Assembly: GCF_004359215.1 (NCBI RefSeq)
Contig: NC_090614.1
Coordinates: 1,689,712 to 1,712,994, forward strand
Reading direction: 5' to 3'
DNA length: 23,283 nt
DNA from: Bremia lactucae
Lineage: Eukaryota; Oomycota; Peronosporomycetes; Peronosporales; Peronosporaceae
A model generated the notes under the pieces. The model was given only the letters and a program-made list of their open reading frames with translations. It was not told the DNA's origin and made no database searches. The position numbers and the translations under genes were made by a program. Positions 1-9,028 of the stretch are shown piece by piece (within the stretch, counting starts at the first letter, position 1; the number at the start of each line of letters is the position of its first letter).

Positions 1-54
1 TTATGTTAGATGATGGAACTGTGGCCCTTGGACGGACTACAAAGTGCTACTAAT

Positions 55-335
55 TGTAACGGGGCACTGCCGACTTGTGCTGCTTCAGTACAAATCCACT
101 TCGCACCGCTTCAGTGCGAGTGGAGCCTCACGTCACTTCACGGACACTAGTACGTACAGAGGAAGACTCGCTTTAGAACACTTGCTTTGAAGAGGGTTAA
201 AACTAAACTGTATTCTGATAATTAGGTTCTTCTGTATCAATCTAGTTAATACTAACTGAAATACAAACTAATAACGAGCATGTAATAATGTCTGAACTGT
301 CTTTGCGCGCGTCCAGTGCTGACTGGACCGCGGAG
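55..335 (+). repeat. fragment of a second LTR, cut by element A
   Basis: The stretch opens with TGTAACGGGGCAC, which matches the first 13 bases of the LTR at 12696 (TGTAATGGGGCAC) at 12 positions. The TG start fits an LTR 5' end. The rest is unlike the other LTRs in the window. It contains the octamer GCTTCAGT twice and a 7-bp perfect hairpin at 311-317/322-328. Homology to the element A LTR begins only near 340, so I infer an older LTR interrupted there. No 3' end is visible. Positions 1-54 show nothing recognisable. Confidence 0.4.
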
Positions 336-339
336 AAAG

Positions 340-485
340 TAAATAGAATGGTCTATATCTACAAATGTTAAAGTTTTCCATATATTTACAACGTAAAGTA
401 ATACTCTCAAATATAATCAACCTTTAGATAATATATTATTAAAAAACCTTAAAGTGTCAATTTCATGTAACGATACACCCCATCA
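340..485 (+). repeat. element A 5' LTR, truncated
   Basis: From about 372 the sequence aligns directly with the 3' LTR (6641-6888), ending in the same block TGTAACGATACACCCC (466-481) and then CA at 484-485. The first ~100 bases of the 248-bp LTR are missing. Bases 337-364 match the 3' LTR better in the reverse orientation (see findings). A possible primer-binding site starting TGG lies at 490, four bases after the LTR, but the match to a tRNA 3' end is unproven. Confidence 0.65.
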
Positions 486-659
486 ATCTTGGCCATGCGG
501 TCCGATTTGGACAGAGATGCCGTCCATTCAGCCATCGCCAAGTTCATACAACATGACTTGACGAGGCGAAGGAGAAAGTAGCCTTACTAAATAAGCAAGG
601 CTCTCAACAGGCAGAACTGTTGGGGTTACAATAGGTACGAACCCCTGTACCTGGGATGA

Positions 660-1634
660 CGCACACGTCGTCCCGAAACCTTAAAGGTTGACATCTCTAA
701 GTATAGGGGGGTCGAAGAGGACTCCCTCTTAGGATGGTTTGTCAAGTCGGACGATGCCATAAAGGCTCGTTACATCGTCGAGAGCAAATCCAAGTCGCAT
801 TTTGCTCGGCCCATACGTTTTAAGCTCGCTAGAGGCTTTAAAGACCGGCTCAAACAGACGTTTGAACCGCCTAGGACTGAGTTCAGAGCTCGATCAGAGC
901 ATCTGAACTCAAGCAAGGCAAGCGTGATGTTCACATTTATGCCCAGCATATACGATTCTTGCAAAAAAAAGCGCGTTGTATCACAGACAACCCAGTTAAT
1001 TGCACACGTTGATTACAGTATTCGTGCAAAGACTAACGGATGGTCTTGTAAAGACCAACCTGTTCCGCTTGGAACTGCATACGCTGGAAGAAGCAATGTC
1101 CGTTGCGGAACAGGAGGACTTTAGTTTTAGACAGGCTCAAGCTAGTTCGTCATCGTATCGACACAAACTGGGAGGCCAGAACCTACGGACCTCTCTTACG
1201 TCGAAAGCGAGAAACCTCGCTTTTCGAGCATCAAGCGATTGCAGAGATGCAATCGCTGTCAAAAGTTAGGTCACTATGCTCATGAGTGTAGTGCTCCACC
1301 CCCAGTACTGAGAGGTACTGAACGTAATTATAGACCTAATGCCAGAGCAACGGTCGCGGGTCCGACGTTGTTGCGAAATTGCAACAACGAGGCGGACCGC
1401 CAACCAACCGTCGGGGTCCTGCTGATCCAGCAACCTCAAGAGGATTTGCAAATTTCTTGGCTAAAATTGCTTCTGACACACAATCATTATGTGTCTCTGC
1501 ACCTGGCTATGAGGAATCCCTCATCACCTGCAAATTTCTTGGCTAAAGTTGCTTCTGACACGCAATCATTATGTGTCTCTGCACCTGGCTATGAGGAATC
1601 CCTCATCACACTTGAAGTTAAAAGTGACAAATAA
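660..1634 (+). pseudogene. gag: element A gag (capsid and zinc knuckle), broken
   Basis: Gag packages element RNA into virus-like particles. Fragments in different frames follow the expected order. At about 680-770 there is an N-terminal capsid piece, then a probable deletion. At 858-925 the segment TFEPPRTEFRAR is capsid-like. At 1006-1130 is a piece with TVFVQRL and VKTNLFRLELHTLEEA, typical of oomycete Gypsy gag. At 1242-1289 is a CCHC zinc knuckle, CNRCQKLGHYAHEC (CX2CX4HX4C), complete and in frame with its neighbours. At least three frame changes separate the pieces, and an 82-bp tandem duplication shifts the frame after 1447. Domain identity is by family resemblance; the broken state is seen directly. 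Confidence 0.75.
1447..1610 (+). repeat. 82-bp tandem duplication
   Basis: Two adjacent copies start at 1447 and 1529, both with TGCAAATTTCTTGGCTAAA. They differ at only about two positions, so the duplication is recent relative to the decay of the element. Because 82 is not a multiple of three it shifts the reading frame between gag and protease. Confidence 0.9.
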
Positions 1635-2340
1635 TTTGTCATTTATAGCCCTTGTGCGCTGTGAAGCGTCGAATAACTTTATTCGTCGCCAGTCGCTAGA
1701 GGGTCGTAGGCTCAAATATTTTGAGCGCGACATCCCTTCTATGAGGATGACGGTGCGTCTAGGGACAGGCGCATCGATAACAGTAATGAGACGCCTAGTG
1801 AAATTTCACTACACGTTAAAACATTTACAGTACTATGATGATTTCATCGTGCTGGATTCGAATGAAAAATTTGATATCATCTTAGGTTTACCTTGGCTCA
1901 GAAAGAACGAGCCAAGAATGAGCTGGCAGCATCGATCCGTAAAGATGCCTCGCATTTGTTCATCAGATGGCCGTCTGGTGAACGTCCTGGAACGTTTATA
2001 AGCGTATAGATGAACTACGAGTGAGTGCGATGCCCTTACTTGTGGTACGGTCGTTAGTACGACTGCACAAGATCACAGTGTCATTACTAATCACCCTATG
2101 GATTCAGCTGCCAGCGGCTTTGCGAATGCACAGGCAGCGCCGAAGGTCCACCACTCGAATAAGTCGAGTGGATTGAGGCATGAATGTACGCCTAGCGGGC
2201 GACATTCAAGGAAGATACCGGTTGTCCAGAATGGACAACACGATAATCCTAGGTCGAATAGAGAGTCTAGCGTAGAAGACCCGACTGTGATAGCGCAATC
2301 ACAGTTGGAAGACGTTGAGAGATTAAGTCCCACGTACTAG
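1549..2340 (+). pseudogene. pro: element A aspartic protease and pol spacer
   Basis: A retropepsin-like domain sits at about 1640-1960. Downstream motifs are clear: ASNNFIRRQSLEG, MTVRLGTGAS and ILGLPWLRKNEP, the last being the conserved ILG-x-x-WL block of Gypsy proteases. The catalytic D-S-G that should stand directly before ASNNF reads R-C-E, so the copy lacks its active-site aspartate. After a stop at 1999-2001 a second open stretch (2098-2337) encodes a Ser/Asn-rich hydrophilic spacer between protease and RT. It contains perfect hairpins at 2151-2171, 2221-2239 and 2284-2305. From 2341 to 2709 the spacer continues with frameshifts and carries a 14-bp hairpin at 2467-2502. Confidence 0.7.
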
Positions 2341-2709
2341 AGGAGAAATCTCCTCAAATAGTTAATGTTGAGGTAACTAGACTTCGAGATCCCGAGGGAT
2401 TGATCACTCGGCAGCCTGTGGATATTTTGCAGGAAGAAATCGAGACATTTCATGCCTTGGTCAATGACAGATCAAGAGTAAGCGCTTATACTCTTGATCT
2501 GTATGCGCCTTCGAAGTTAACTTCGGAGATCACTCAATTACCAACCCTATAACCCAAGCGGTTCTTGAGTTATCTGCATCGAGATAGAATCAAGCAGATC
2601 CGCGTACTCGTCACAGAGCACGAAACTTAACCGATATTCGGTCAGCGAAAATTTAGCAGAGAACGAACGAGTTCTCAGCAGCTCATCGATATACGAAAGT
2701 ATCCTCGAT

Positions 2710-3614
2710 GTGAAGACTCGGATTGAGAGATATACTACTCAATCCTGGGAGTCACTTAAGACAAATCCTTTATACAAGAATTTAATTGAATTCAGGGATG
2801 TATTCCCTGAAACAGTTCCGTGCGAAGTTTTTAAGGATAACGGCACTCGACATGAGATCGAGCTCAATCCGGGCTCGAAGCACTGTATCATGAAGCAGTG
2901 GCCACTATCTCGTGAACAATTACTTGCGATCGACAAATTCTCGATCGATCGATAGAAAGCGGGCCATGCGAGGAAGTCAACCTCCCGACACGACACAGCT
3001 CTCCGACCTTATGTGTGCGAAACGCCACAGGAGGGTGCCGGACAGTGCTCGCATTCAATAAACTAAATGCTGCAACGGTACCAGTTCAAACGTCGATACC
3101 TAGAAAAGACGTAATCATAGATGGTATGTCTGAGAGTACCATCTTTTTGTCTATCGATCTGGTGGATGGATTTTATCGGATCTTTATGCGTGAACGGTAC
3201 ATCCCGTACACAGCAGTGAGCACTCCCAGTGAGATGCCCTAGGAATGGCTAGTAATGCCACAGGGGCTTAGTAACGCCCCTGCAACATTCAACAAATGCG
3301 TAACGAATCTGTTGAGACCGGTGCGAGAATTCGCACCGAATTATTTTGACGATGTTTTCGTCCATCGCCGGGCAATGGACGGAAAGACGGACGTGGAAGT
3401 TCATAAAACTCACGTTCGTCAGGTTCTTACACTTATGCGAAAGCATAAGTTGTACGCAAATCTCAAGAATCGTATATTCGCTGTAAGCAAAATACAACTT
3501 CTCGGGGGCATCGTCGGTAGACACGGCGTGCGCCCTGATCCTGAAAATATCAAGGCAATTACCGACTGTCCAGTTCCAGCCGATGTCAAGGGACATAAAA
3601 AGCTCCTTGGCTAG
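2710..3614 (+). pseudogene. pol: element A reverse transcriptase
   Basis: This is the RNA-dependent DNA polymerase domain that copies element RNA to cDNA. The entry segment (2710-2955) contains RHEIELNPGSKHCI and QWPLSREQ, typical of the Gypsy RT N-terminus. After a frame change come LAFNKLN, IPRKDV and LSIDLVDGFY (3015-3235), carrying the first catalytic Asp. A TAG replaces the codon before EWLVMPQGLSNAPATF. The catalytic YFDD box is at about 3343 and FAVSKIQLLGGIVGRHGV follows. A TAG near 3612 ends the frame. At least one frameshift and two stops are visible. The family is clear and the copy is inactive. Confidence 0.85.
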
Positions 3615-4268
3615 CGGCGTACTCACACAAGTGCTCCCGCAATTATGCCGAGATGACAGTTCATCTTTCTCGTCTCTTGAAAAAGACGAGAAACGGCTAT
3701 GAAACGCTTATTGTCAGCGTTCCTTTGAAGTTATTAAGCAAAGCTGGATGCAATCGCCCATCTTGGCGATTGCAGATCAAGACAGACCATTCCAGGTGGT
3801 CTGTGACGCCAGCGATTTCGCATTCGGCTGTGCGTTAATGCAATACGATACAGACGGCGCGGAGCGCGTCGTCGATTACCAATCGCGTCAGCTGCAAGCA
3901 GCTGAAAGCAATTACCCTGTGCATGACAAGGAACTCCTTGTAAGGAATATGCACTGGCTAAGTTTAGGGTCTATCTCCTCGGAGATAGACCGTTCATCGT
4001 ATGTACGGACCATGCCTCATTACGCACGACCGTAAATAGCCCACACCTCTCGCAAAGAATGGCGAGGTGGCTGGTTATCTTTCTTAGCGGAGTAAAATTT
4101 CTCCGTGGAATATAAACCAGGACGACTTAATGTCGTCGCTGATGCGTTATCACGCCGACCCGATTTCGAGCCGGCTGCGCATTCCAACAGTGCAAATAAT
4201 CCCACTGTTGCAACACTCACTTCAAGTGTTCCGTCATCAACCTTGGTTGATGACATAAAGAAAGCCTG
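3615..4268 (+). pseudogene. pol: element A RT connection and RNase H
   Basis: RNase H degrades the RNA strand of the RNA/DNA hybrid. The connection domain retains SRLLKKDEKR (about 3663). RNase H begins at PFQVVCDASDFAFGCAL (about 3790), with the catalytic Asp in CDAS. Then come QSRQLQAAESNYPVHDKELL, a frame change near 3945, VYLLGDRPF, the catalytic TDHAS (about 4009) and DALSRRPDFEP (about 4140). The frame ends in TGA at 4267. Perfect stems of 8-11 bp lie at 3749-3774, 3782-3804, 3888-3905, 3968-3991, 4185-4210 and 4233-4254, several inside codons for these conserved motifs. Confidence 0.85.
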
Positions 4269-4279
4269 AAGAAAAGGAC

Positions 4280-5450
4280 CATTTGCGTTTAATGAATCAT
4301 CTGATAATCGTCAACCGATCGATACACAACACGCAACGGCTTACTGTACTACACAGCCTTTGCCGGCGACACTTCATGTTTCATCGTCCCAGCTCACAAT
4401 GATTTGCGCTTGCGCATCATGTACGAGAATCATGATGCCCTTACAAGTGGGCATCGTGAACGTGAGAAAACTTGCCTCAAAGTAAGTCGCATCTCTTACT
4501 GGCCCCGCCAGTATCAGTTAGTGCGCAAGTACATTCGTGCTTGCGAGGTATGTCAACAGGTGAAGTCTAGCCCTTCATCCCGTGCACCTCTCCAACCTTT
4601 ACCACTTCCGGCAGAATGTTACCAGTTCGTCGTATCTATGGAATTCGTCTTACAAATTCTCGAAGACGATCACAAAAAGAATAGAAACCTTGTTTTTGTA
4701 GACAGATTCAGAAAGATGGTTCATCTTGTTGCAGTACAGAGTCGATCACGGTTCCGGGCTGTGCCCGTGTCTTTATCGTCGCGGTATTCAAACTCCACGG
4801 CTTACCCCGTGAACTGGTCTTGGATAGAGATCCACGGTTCACGACGGCGTTTTGGCAATCCGTGTTCCGATCTTTCCGAAAACGGCTGATTATGTCAACT
4901 TCTGATCATCCAGAGACAGATGGTCAGATGAACGCGTAAATCGCGTCCTCGAAGAGATGATTCGAGATTACGTCCAATCGTATCTGAATTGGAGCGAGGT
5001 CTTACCGATGGTCGAATTCGCTATCAACAATCGGTGCAAGCATCTACAACGCATACACCGTTCTTCGTAAATGGCTTACGCCACTCACGCATACCCATCC
5101 AATTAGAGGGATCCTCTAGTTGAAGGGGGGGCTCGCACGAGCAAAACCATTTCTGGCTCATGCTCATCACGAGTCGAAGTTATCAACGACGCAAATGATT
5201 TCGTTGTCGAAGCAAATGACATCGAAGATGAGAAAGATTTCATGGTAGTGCGCACACAGCGCACTGGAAAGACAAAACAATGAGTCAGCAGATGAATTTT
5301 TGCTGGCTCGAAATTCAGTTAACCTTTTCGTACATGATTCCATTGCCAACACAGTGGACCGTCAGAATTGGAACGCAGAAAAACGTGTAAGAGCAACTGT
5401 TCTTTTATTCAAAATAATGACCTAGTACTACTCTCTGCGGTAAACGTTCC
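4280..5450 (+). pseudogene. pol: element A integrase
   Basis: Integrase joins element cDNA to host DNA. The N-terminal HHCC zinc domain is present (4404-4560): two His in YENHDALTSGH and two Cys in ACEVCQQVK. The catalytic core starts with the first Asp in LVFVDRFRKMVHL (about 4693). The second Asp region (DRDPRF-like) and the Glu region (DGQ, RVNRVLEEM) are in other frames near 4820 and 4915, with stops and a small deletion. VLPMVEFAINN follows at about 5000. A late piece, NDLVLLSAVNVP (about 5415-5450), marks the start of the C-terminal domain, after which sense-strand similarity stops. No chromodomain was recognised in this copy. Confidence 0.8.
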
Positions 5451-6523
5451 TGGACCAGAAGGTCCATCGGAAAATACGCGCCCCTTGCGCTTGTAAATTG
5501 ATTGCAAAATGTCAGTCGCATCGCGCATCTCGATAAAGAAGCGAGCCCTTCCCCAGGGCGAAGAAAGTGAATATACACCCCCTTTCAATTCGTTTCGTGT
5601 TGTCAACACAACACGGACAGGGACCACCCCACGTGAGTCATGGAAGTCCTTCCTCACGAGACAACCGATGCAATTTATACCTTGCACCGGTTGGAGTTCG
5701 TTTCTCGAACTTAACGCAAATCGCGTTAAGTCCCTGAAGCCAGGCTTCGCGTCTAATGTCTTTGACATTGCGAATAAACGCGCTACAGGCTTGCATCAGC
5801 GAGATTTTATCGCGCTTGTTGTTGCCACTATACCATCGATGCTTAAGAAAAGCATCGAGATAAAAATCTTTCTCAGCGCGAAAGTTCTTTGCGCTAGGTT
5901 TAAGGGCCATGTAGCTTTGTCACAATAAATAAGGTATACTTATTGTGAGTAGTAGTCTCCCCAGACAAGCTACTGACTGGCCGTTCGGGCAAAAGCCACG
6001 GCCTTTTGTTAGGGACAAGACGAGACATTTTAGTGTCTACGCTCCCCTGAGTGGAACCCACTGAATTAGGGGTACCACAAGAATTTTATTACGAGGGCTT
6101 ACGCCATCGTCATCACCACGCACAGAAATATGTGCGGGTGGCGGCACGGGAGACGGTGCTGGCGATGAGGATTCATCCTCGTCGTCGGAATTAAGCATGC
6201 TATAGCGACCGCTATTAGCACGTTCATCCAATTAAGCCCCTTCATTTGAAAATTCATAGTCAGCCGCCTGACGATGACCGCGCGACTGTTCCACTCTCCC
6301 CGAGTCGGCCATTTCGTCCGACTCGCATTCGTAGTCGACCTTCAAAGAGGGATCGCATTCTGGTGGCGAATAACCAAGGGCATCCGCAACATCAAGTGTT
6401 GCGCGATGAATTAAAAGGAGACGAAACGTCTGCCGCAAGAGACAATAATGCGTCGCCCGCGGCTGCAGGAACCGCAGCCGAAGGCGCCGCACTATTAGCA
6501 TACAGCATGGACTTGTTAACCAT
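5409..6523 (-). pseudogene. decayed antisense gene downstream of element A pol
   Basis: The minus strand reads like protein in pieces. A possible ATG at 6521-6523 opens an Ala/Ser-rich start. From about 6400 to 6037 one frame, interrupted by a single TAA at 6232-6234, encodes an acidic region with SDDEDESSSPAPSPVPPP. After a frame change, 5910-5638 encodes 90 residues with RNVKDIRREAW and VKFEKR. A last piece (5768-5409) is in another frame. I do not recognise the family. Position (between pol and 3' LTR), orientation and acidic N-terminus match the antisense genes of elements B and C, and RNV-x-x-IR may correspond to their RNI-x-x-IR. The plus strand is also open over 5509-5925, so strand assignment is inference. 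Confidence 0.4.
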
Positions 6524-6627
6524 GCGATAGAATTTAAAATGATGGTTCTGATCAATCAACATCGTTTTCAATTAAGTGGTCTTATAGTCATCACTTTATT
6601 GAATGACAATCAGAATGATTGTCGTTT

Positions 6628-6640
6628 AAGGGAGGGGTGA
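6628..6640 (+). other. polypurine tract of element A
   Basis: AAGGGAGGGGTGA, twelve purines in thirteen bases, ends immediately before the TG of the 3' LTR. This is the expected site and composition of the plus-strand DNA primer of an LTR retrotransposon. Confidence 0.8.
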
Positions 6641-6888
6641 TGTAACGGAGTGTATCGTTACATGAAATAAACGCTTAAAGGTTGTTGATGAATATACTAT
6701 TTATAAAGGAAAGCATATCCTTTGGTAGATATCGACCATTATATTTACTTGGCCTTTATTCACCAATGGATAAGTTTTCCGAGTATTGCTATGTAAAGTA
6801 CTATTCTCCAAATATTATCTACCTTTTTGATAATATACTTAAATACAACCTTAACTGTTAATTTCATGTAACGATACACCCCTTTACA
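6641..6888 (+). repeat. element A 3' LTR (248 bp)
   Basis: The repeat starts with TG directly after the polypurine tract and ends in CA. Its 3' half aligns with 372-485. The first and last 22 bases are inverted copies of each other with about two mismatches, and the 5' end is itself a 7-bp hairpin (TGTAACG/CGTTACA, 6641-6647/6656-6662). A TATAAA motif at 6702-6707 is a candidate promoter. The LTR would drive sense transcription and, at the 3' copy, end it. Confidence 0.85.
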
Positions 6889-8462
6889 CCAAAGGACTCT
6901 CAATTCCTAATTAGGCAACAAATTGAAATCGAAATTGTACGAGAATCAAATCATAAATATTGGTGCAAGTACGTCAAGTGCGAATCTGCAAAGGCGTACG
7001 GGCAAGGCTGACACGTGTTAGTATGGAACAATGGAAAAGGCCGCTAGTTTGAAGAGACCAGCTTACAATAAATTTAGATATTCTTAATGAAATATACCTG
7101 TACAAAACATTGGCTTTTAGAGATTGAGTATTTTTTGTTATCGATAATACGAGTACATACTACTAAATCTCGTAAGAAAACTCGATTAAAATTCGATAAA
7201 ATTTGCAGAAAGTTTATTTAAGGCAGAACGAAATAGATATGGTCGACAGCAAATGATATGTCTCACGCTTCTGATATGCCTATCGGAAATAATCACGTGA
7301 CCTAGCCCTGCCACATAGGACACTTCCGAGCTTGACTTCTTAACATTAGCGGAAAGCAGCCTCAGAAGACTTTGTACCCAGCGTTGATCATTATAAGTTT
7401 ATCAAAGTATTGTCTATGATAATTGTAGCCGCTTATTTCGCAATCCAAGAATTTAAGCGAGTGCAATTCTAGTTGCACAAAACTACTAGGCAGCTGTTTT
7501 CATCTAAAGTTCCACCAAAACTGATTCGTTGAAATTGACAAGACGAGCTGAATTTTTGTGGCGCCACGGTACCGGGCTAAATAAAATAGGACGTGAAGGA
7601 GGTCCAACTCGCAAAAACGGTGTCGCTTACATATTCGCTTTAATCATATCCGGATCGTGGCCAGGAGCTGTCTTATGCGTCGATCGAAACCAGTATCATT
7701 GAACCGGCCTACGAAAGTATGGGTGGAGGTGGCGTGATAAAAGATTCACAAGAATTGTAATCGCTCGCTTGATGAGACTTGTTACATTAAGCTTCGTCCA
7801 ATCAGGAGAAGCAGTTTGAAAGCGATCAAGTACGATTACATTCTTTGCATCAATATACCGGTGTGCGCTTACTAAAAATAGTCTGGAAGTCGCACCGAAA
7901 GCTTCGGAACATGTAAGAGCAAGCTAATTTAGTGATACCGACTCTTTTTTTTCTTAAATCGATCGTATTTTGCTCCCAACTGAGATGGAAACAAGTAGCA
8001 TCGTTCCTGGAGCAAATTTCGAACGCGTGAATCAACAATTGTACCTGTCGCACGAGTAGAAGTAGGCGTGACCTGCGACAGTAACCGAGATTGATTTAGC
8101 ACATTGATTGTGCGCCGACGCATTGGTCTGACAAGTGCCGCGTGTCCTTGCGCAAAGCACGCGGGTGCTGTTTCCTCGGACCTCAATATGGCCCTCCGCA
8201 CAGCATTTTAATTAGGCGATACTATTAGTAACTTAACGCGTAACAAAAATATCAACACTTGATGTTATCGATTTTTGCATTATCTACATGTCTTCCTCTT
8301 ATTTAATAATCTACTGCCACAATGTCTTGACTAAATGTATACTAAACTCCATCAAGGCGTGACGCCGACGGCAGCACTTGCCAGCCGGGACGATTCAGGT
8401 GGGAAGCCGCCTTTGATTTCTATGTAAACCAAAAAGGACGTCTATCCTTACCGCATCGTTCG
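6889..8462. other. host intergenic DNA
   Basis: About 1.6 kb of AT-rich sequence. Open frames are short, overlap on both strands and lack recognisable motifs. A minus-strand frame at 7929-8201 is basic but has no supported start (see rejected items). I see no element, RNA gene or strong inverted repeat here. Confidence 0.6.
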
Positions 8463-8978
8463 TTACTCCAAGATGGCCGAGCACAGAAATTCAATCTCAT
8501 CCGACGACAAATAACTCTGATTGCAACTTGTGAACATAGGCATGTCGACGTATTCATAAAAGTATGTCGTCGCAACAACAGGGAGATGCGTCCAAACACT
8601 TTCGTTCAGCTCACAGTCCGGTGAGTCGGGTGAGTACAGTTGCGTGGCATCCGAAGTTGTGGATGATGACGACGTCGAACACGTGGATGAGGTGGGTGAC
8701 ACCGCGTGATGAGCCTTTGGAGAACTCATGACGAGTCCGTGCGGGTTGCAGACCTTTTTAGAGCGTGCAGCCTGGCGTTTCTGACGATCAAATTTGCGCT
8801 GAATCATGTTCGCCTTGTCACGATGGTACAAGCACAGCTGATGTGGCTGGCCATTGCGCTTGCTAGAGCGTGCGTTAATGCACTTGCCCGTCTTGTAACG
8901 GCACTTGTTGATGTTTTTCGTTGCGTCCGTGTTTAGGCCGACGGTGGTCGACAGCGTCGAGATGGTAATGGAAACCAT
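8463..8978 (-). CDS. oomycete conserved Cys/His-motif basic protein, 171 aa
   Basis: This is the only convincing host gene. I chose the ATG at 8976-8978 (G at -3, G at +4); the frame upstream to 9005 has only a non-ATG start. Residues 1-25 are Ser/Thr-rich. Residues 26-52 carry a putative metal-binding set, C26-x6-C33-x15-C49-x2-H52, within KCRYKTGKC, KRNGQPHQLC and YHRDKAN. Residues 53-76 are strongly basic (QRKFDRQKRQ), suggesting nucleic-acid binding or nuclear localisation. Then come a Ser/Thr-rich segment, an acidic Ser/Pro stretch and a C-terminus with DEIEFLCSAILE. From memory the KTGKC/KRNG/YHR-x-KAN block recurs in many oomycete hypothetical proteins, apparently without assigned function. 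A DNA-binding regulator is a guess. No introns are needed and no signal peptide or membrane segment is seen. Confidence 0.8.
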   Translation of the reverse strand: MVSITISTLSTTVGLNTDATKNINKCRYKTGKCINARSSKRNGQPHQLCLYHRDKANMIQRKFDRQKRQAARSKKVCNPHGLVMSSPKAHHAVSPTSSTCSTSSSSTTSDATQLYSPDSPDCELNESVWTHLPVVATTYFYEYVDMPMFTSCNQSYLSSDEIEFLCSAILE

Positions 8979-9028
8979 TGCTTTTGATAAAGAGGGATGA
9001 TGCAAAGCTTGAGTGGGCTCGAAGTCTC

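Larger units (their letters stand above)
878..6623. repeat. array of short perfect inverted repeats in element A
   Basis: Perfect stems of at least 8 bp (arm/arm): 878-887/902-911, 1204-1211/1216-1223, 1234-1243/1248-1257, 1366-1374/1381-1389, 2151-2158/2164-2171, 2284-2291/2298-2305, 2467-2480/2489-2502, 3119-3126/3137-3144, 3319-3326/3331-3338, 3431-3438/3443-3450, 3666-3675/3684-3693, 3749-3758/3765-3774, 3782-3789/3797-3804, 3888-3895/3898-3905, 3968-3978/3981-3991, 4185-4192/4203-4210, 4233-4242/4245-4254, 5596-5603/5608-5615, 5709-5717/5723-5731, 5836-5844/5850-5858, 5920-5928/5940-5948, 6301-6308/6318-6325, 6605-6612/6616-6623. Many 6-7 bp stems lie between them (for example 1041-1057, 2221-2239, 2927-2947, 3359-3381, 4434-4455, 5247-5265, 6385-6403, 6460-6480). 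The sequences differ from one another, so this is not a repeat family. Confidence 0.85.
340..6888 (+). mobile_element. Ty3/Gypsy retrotransposon A, decayed
   Basis: The order is LTR, gag, protease, RT, RNase H, integrase, polypurine tract, LTR, which is Ty3/Gypsy (Metaviridae) order because integrase follows RNase H. Total length is about 6.5 kb. Every domain is broken by stops or frameshifts, so the copy cannot make a polyprotein. The 3' LTR and polypurine tract are complete, while the 5' LTR is truncated. A protein-like frame on the opposite strand lies between pol and the 3' LTR. The body is unusually rich in short perfect inverted repeats. No target-site duplication can be defined because the 5' end is lost. 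Confidence 0.85.

Noticed and set aside
3249..3626. 125-codon minus-strand frame opposite the element A RT
   Set aside because: The sense strand carries clear RT motifs including YFDD; the reverse frame has none and is a shadow.
5103..5120. GGATCCTCTAG resembling a cloning-vector polylinker
   Set aside because: The match ends after 11 bases and the sequence is part of the integrase reading of element A; it also fits the local hairpin pattern.
878..6623. CRISPR-like array suggested by regularly spaced palindromes
   Set aside because: The stems have unrelated sequences and no repeated unit, and the context is a eukaryotic retrotransposon.
7929..8201. Possible RXLR-type effector: a minus-strand frame beginning near RRAILRSEE
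   Set aside because: The Arg-x-Leu-Arg spacing is wrong, a stop lies immediately upstream, there is no signal peptide and no supported ATG.
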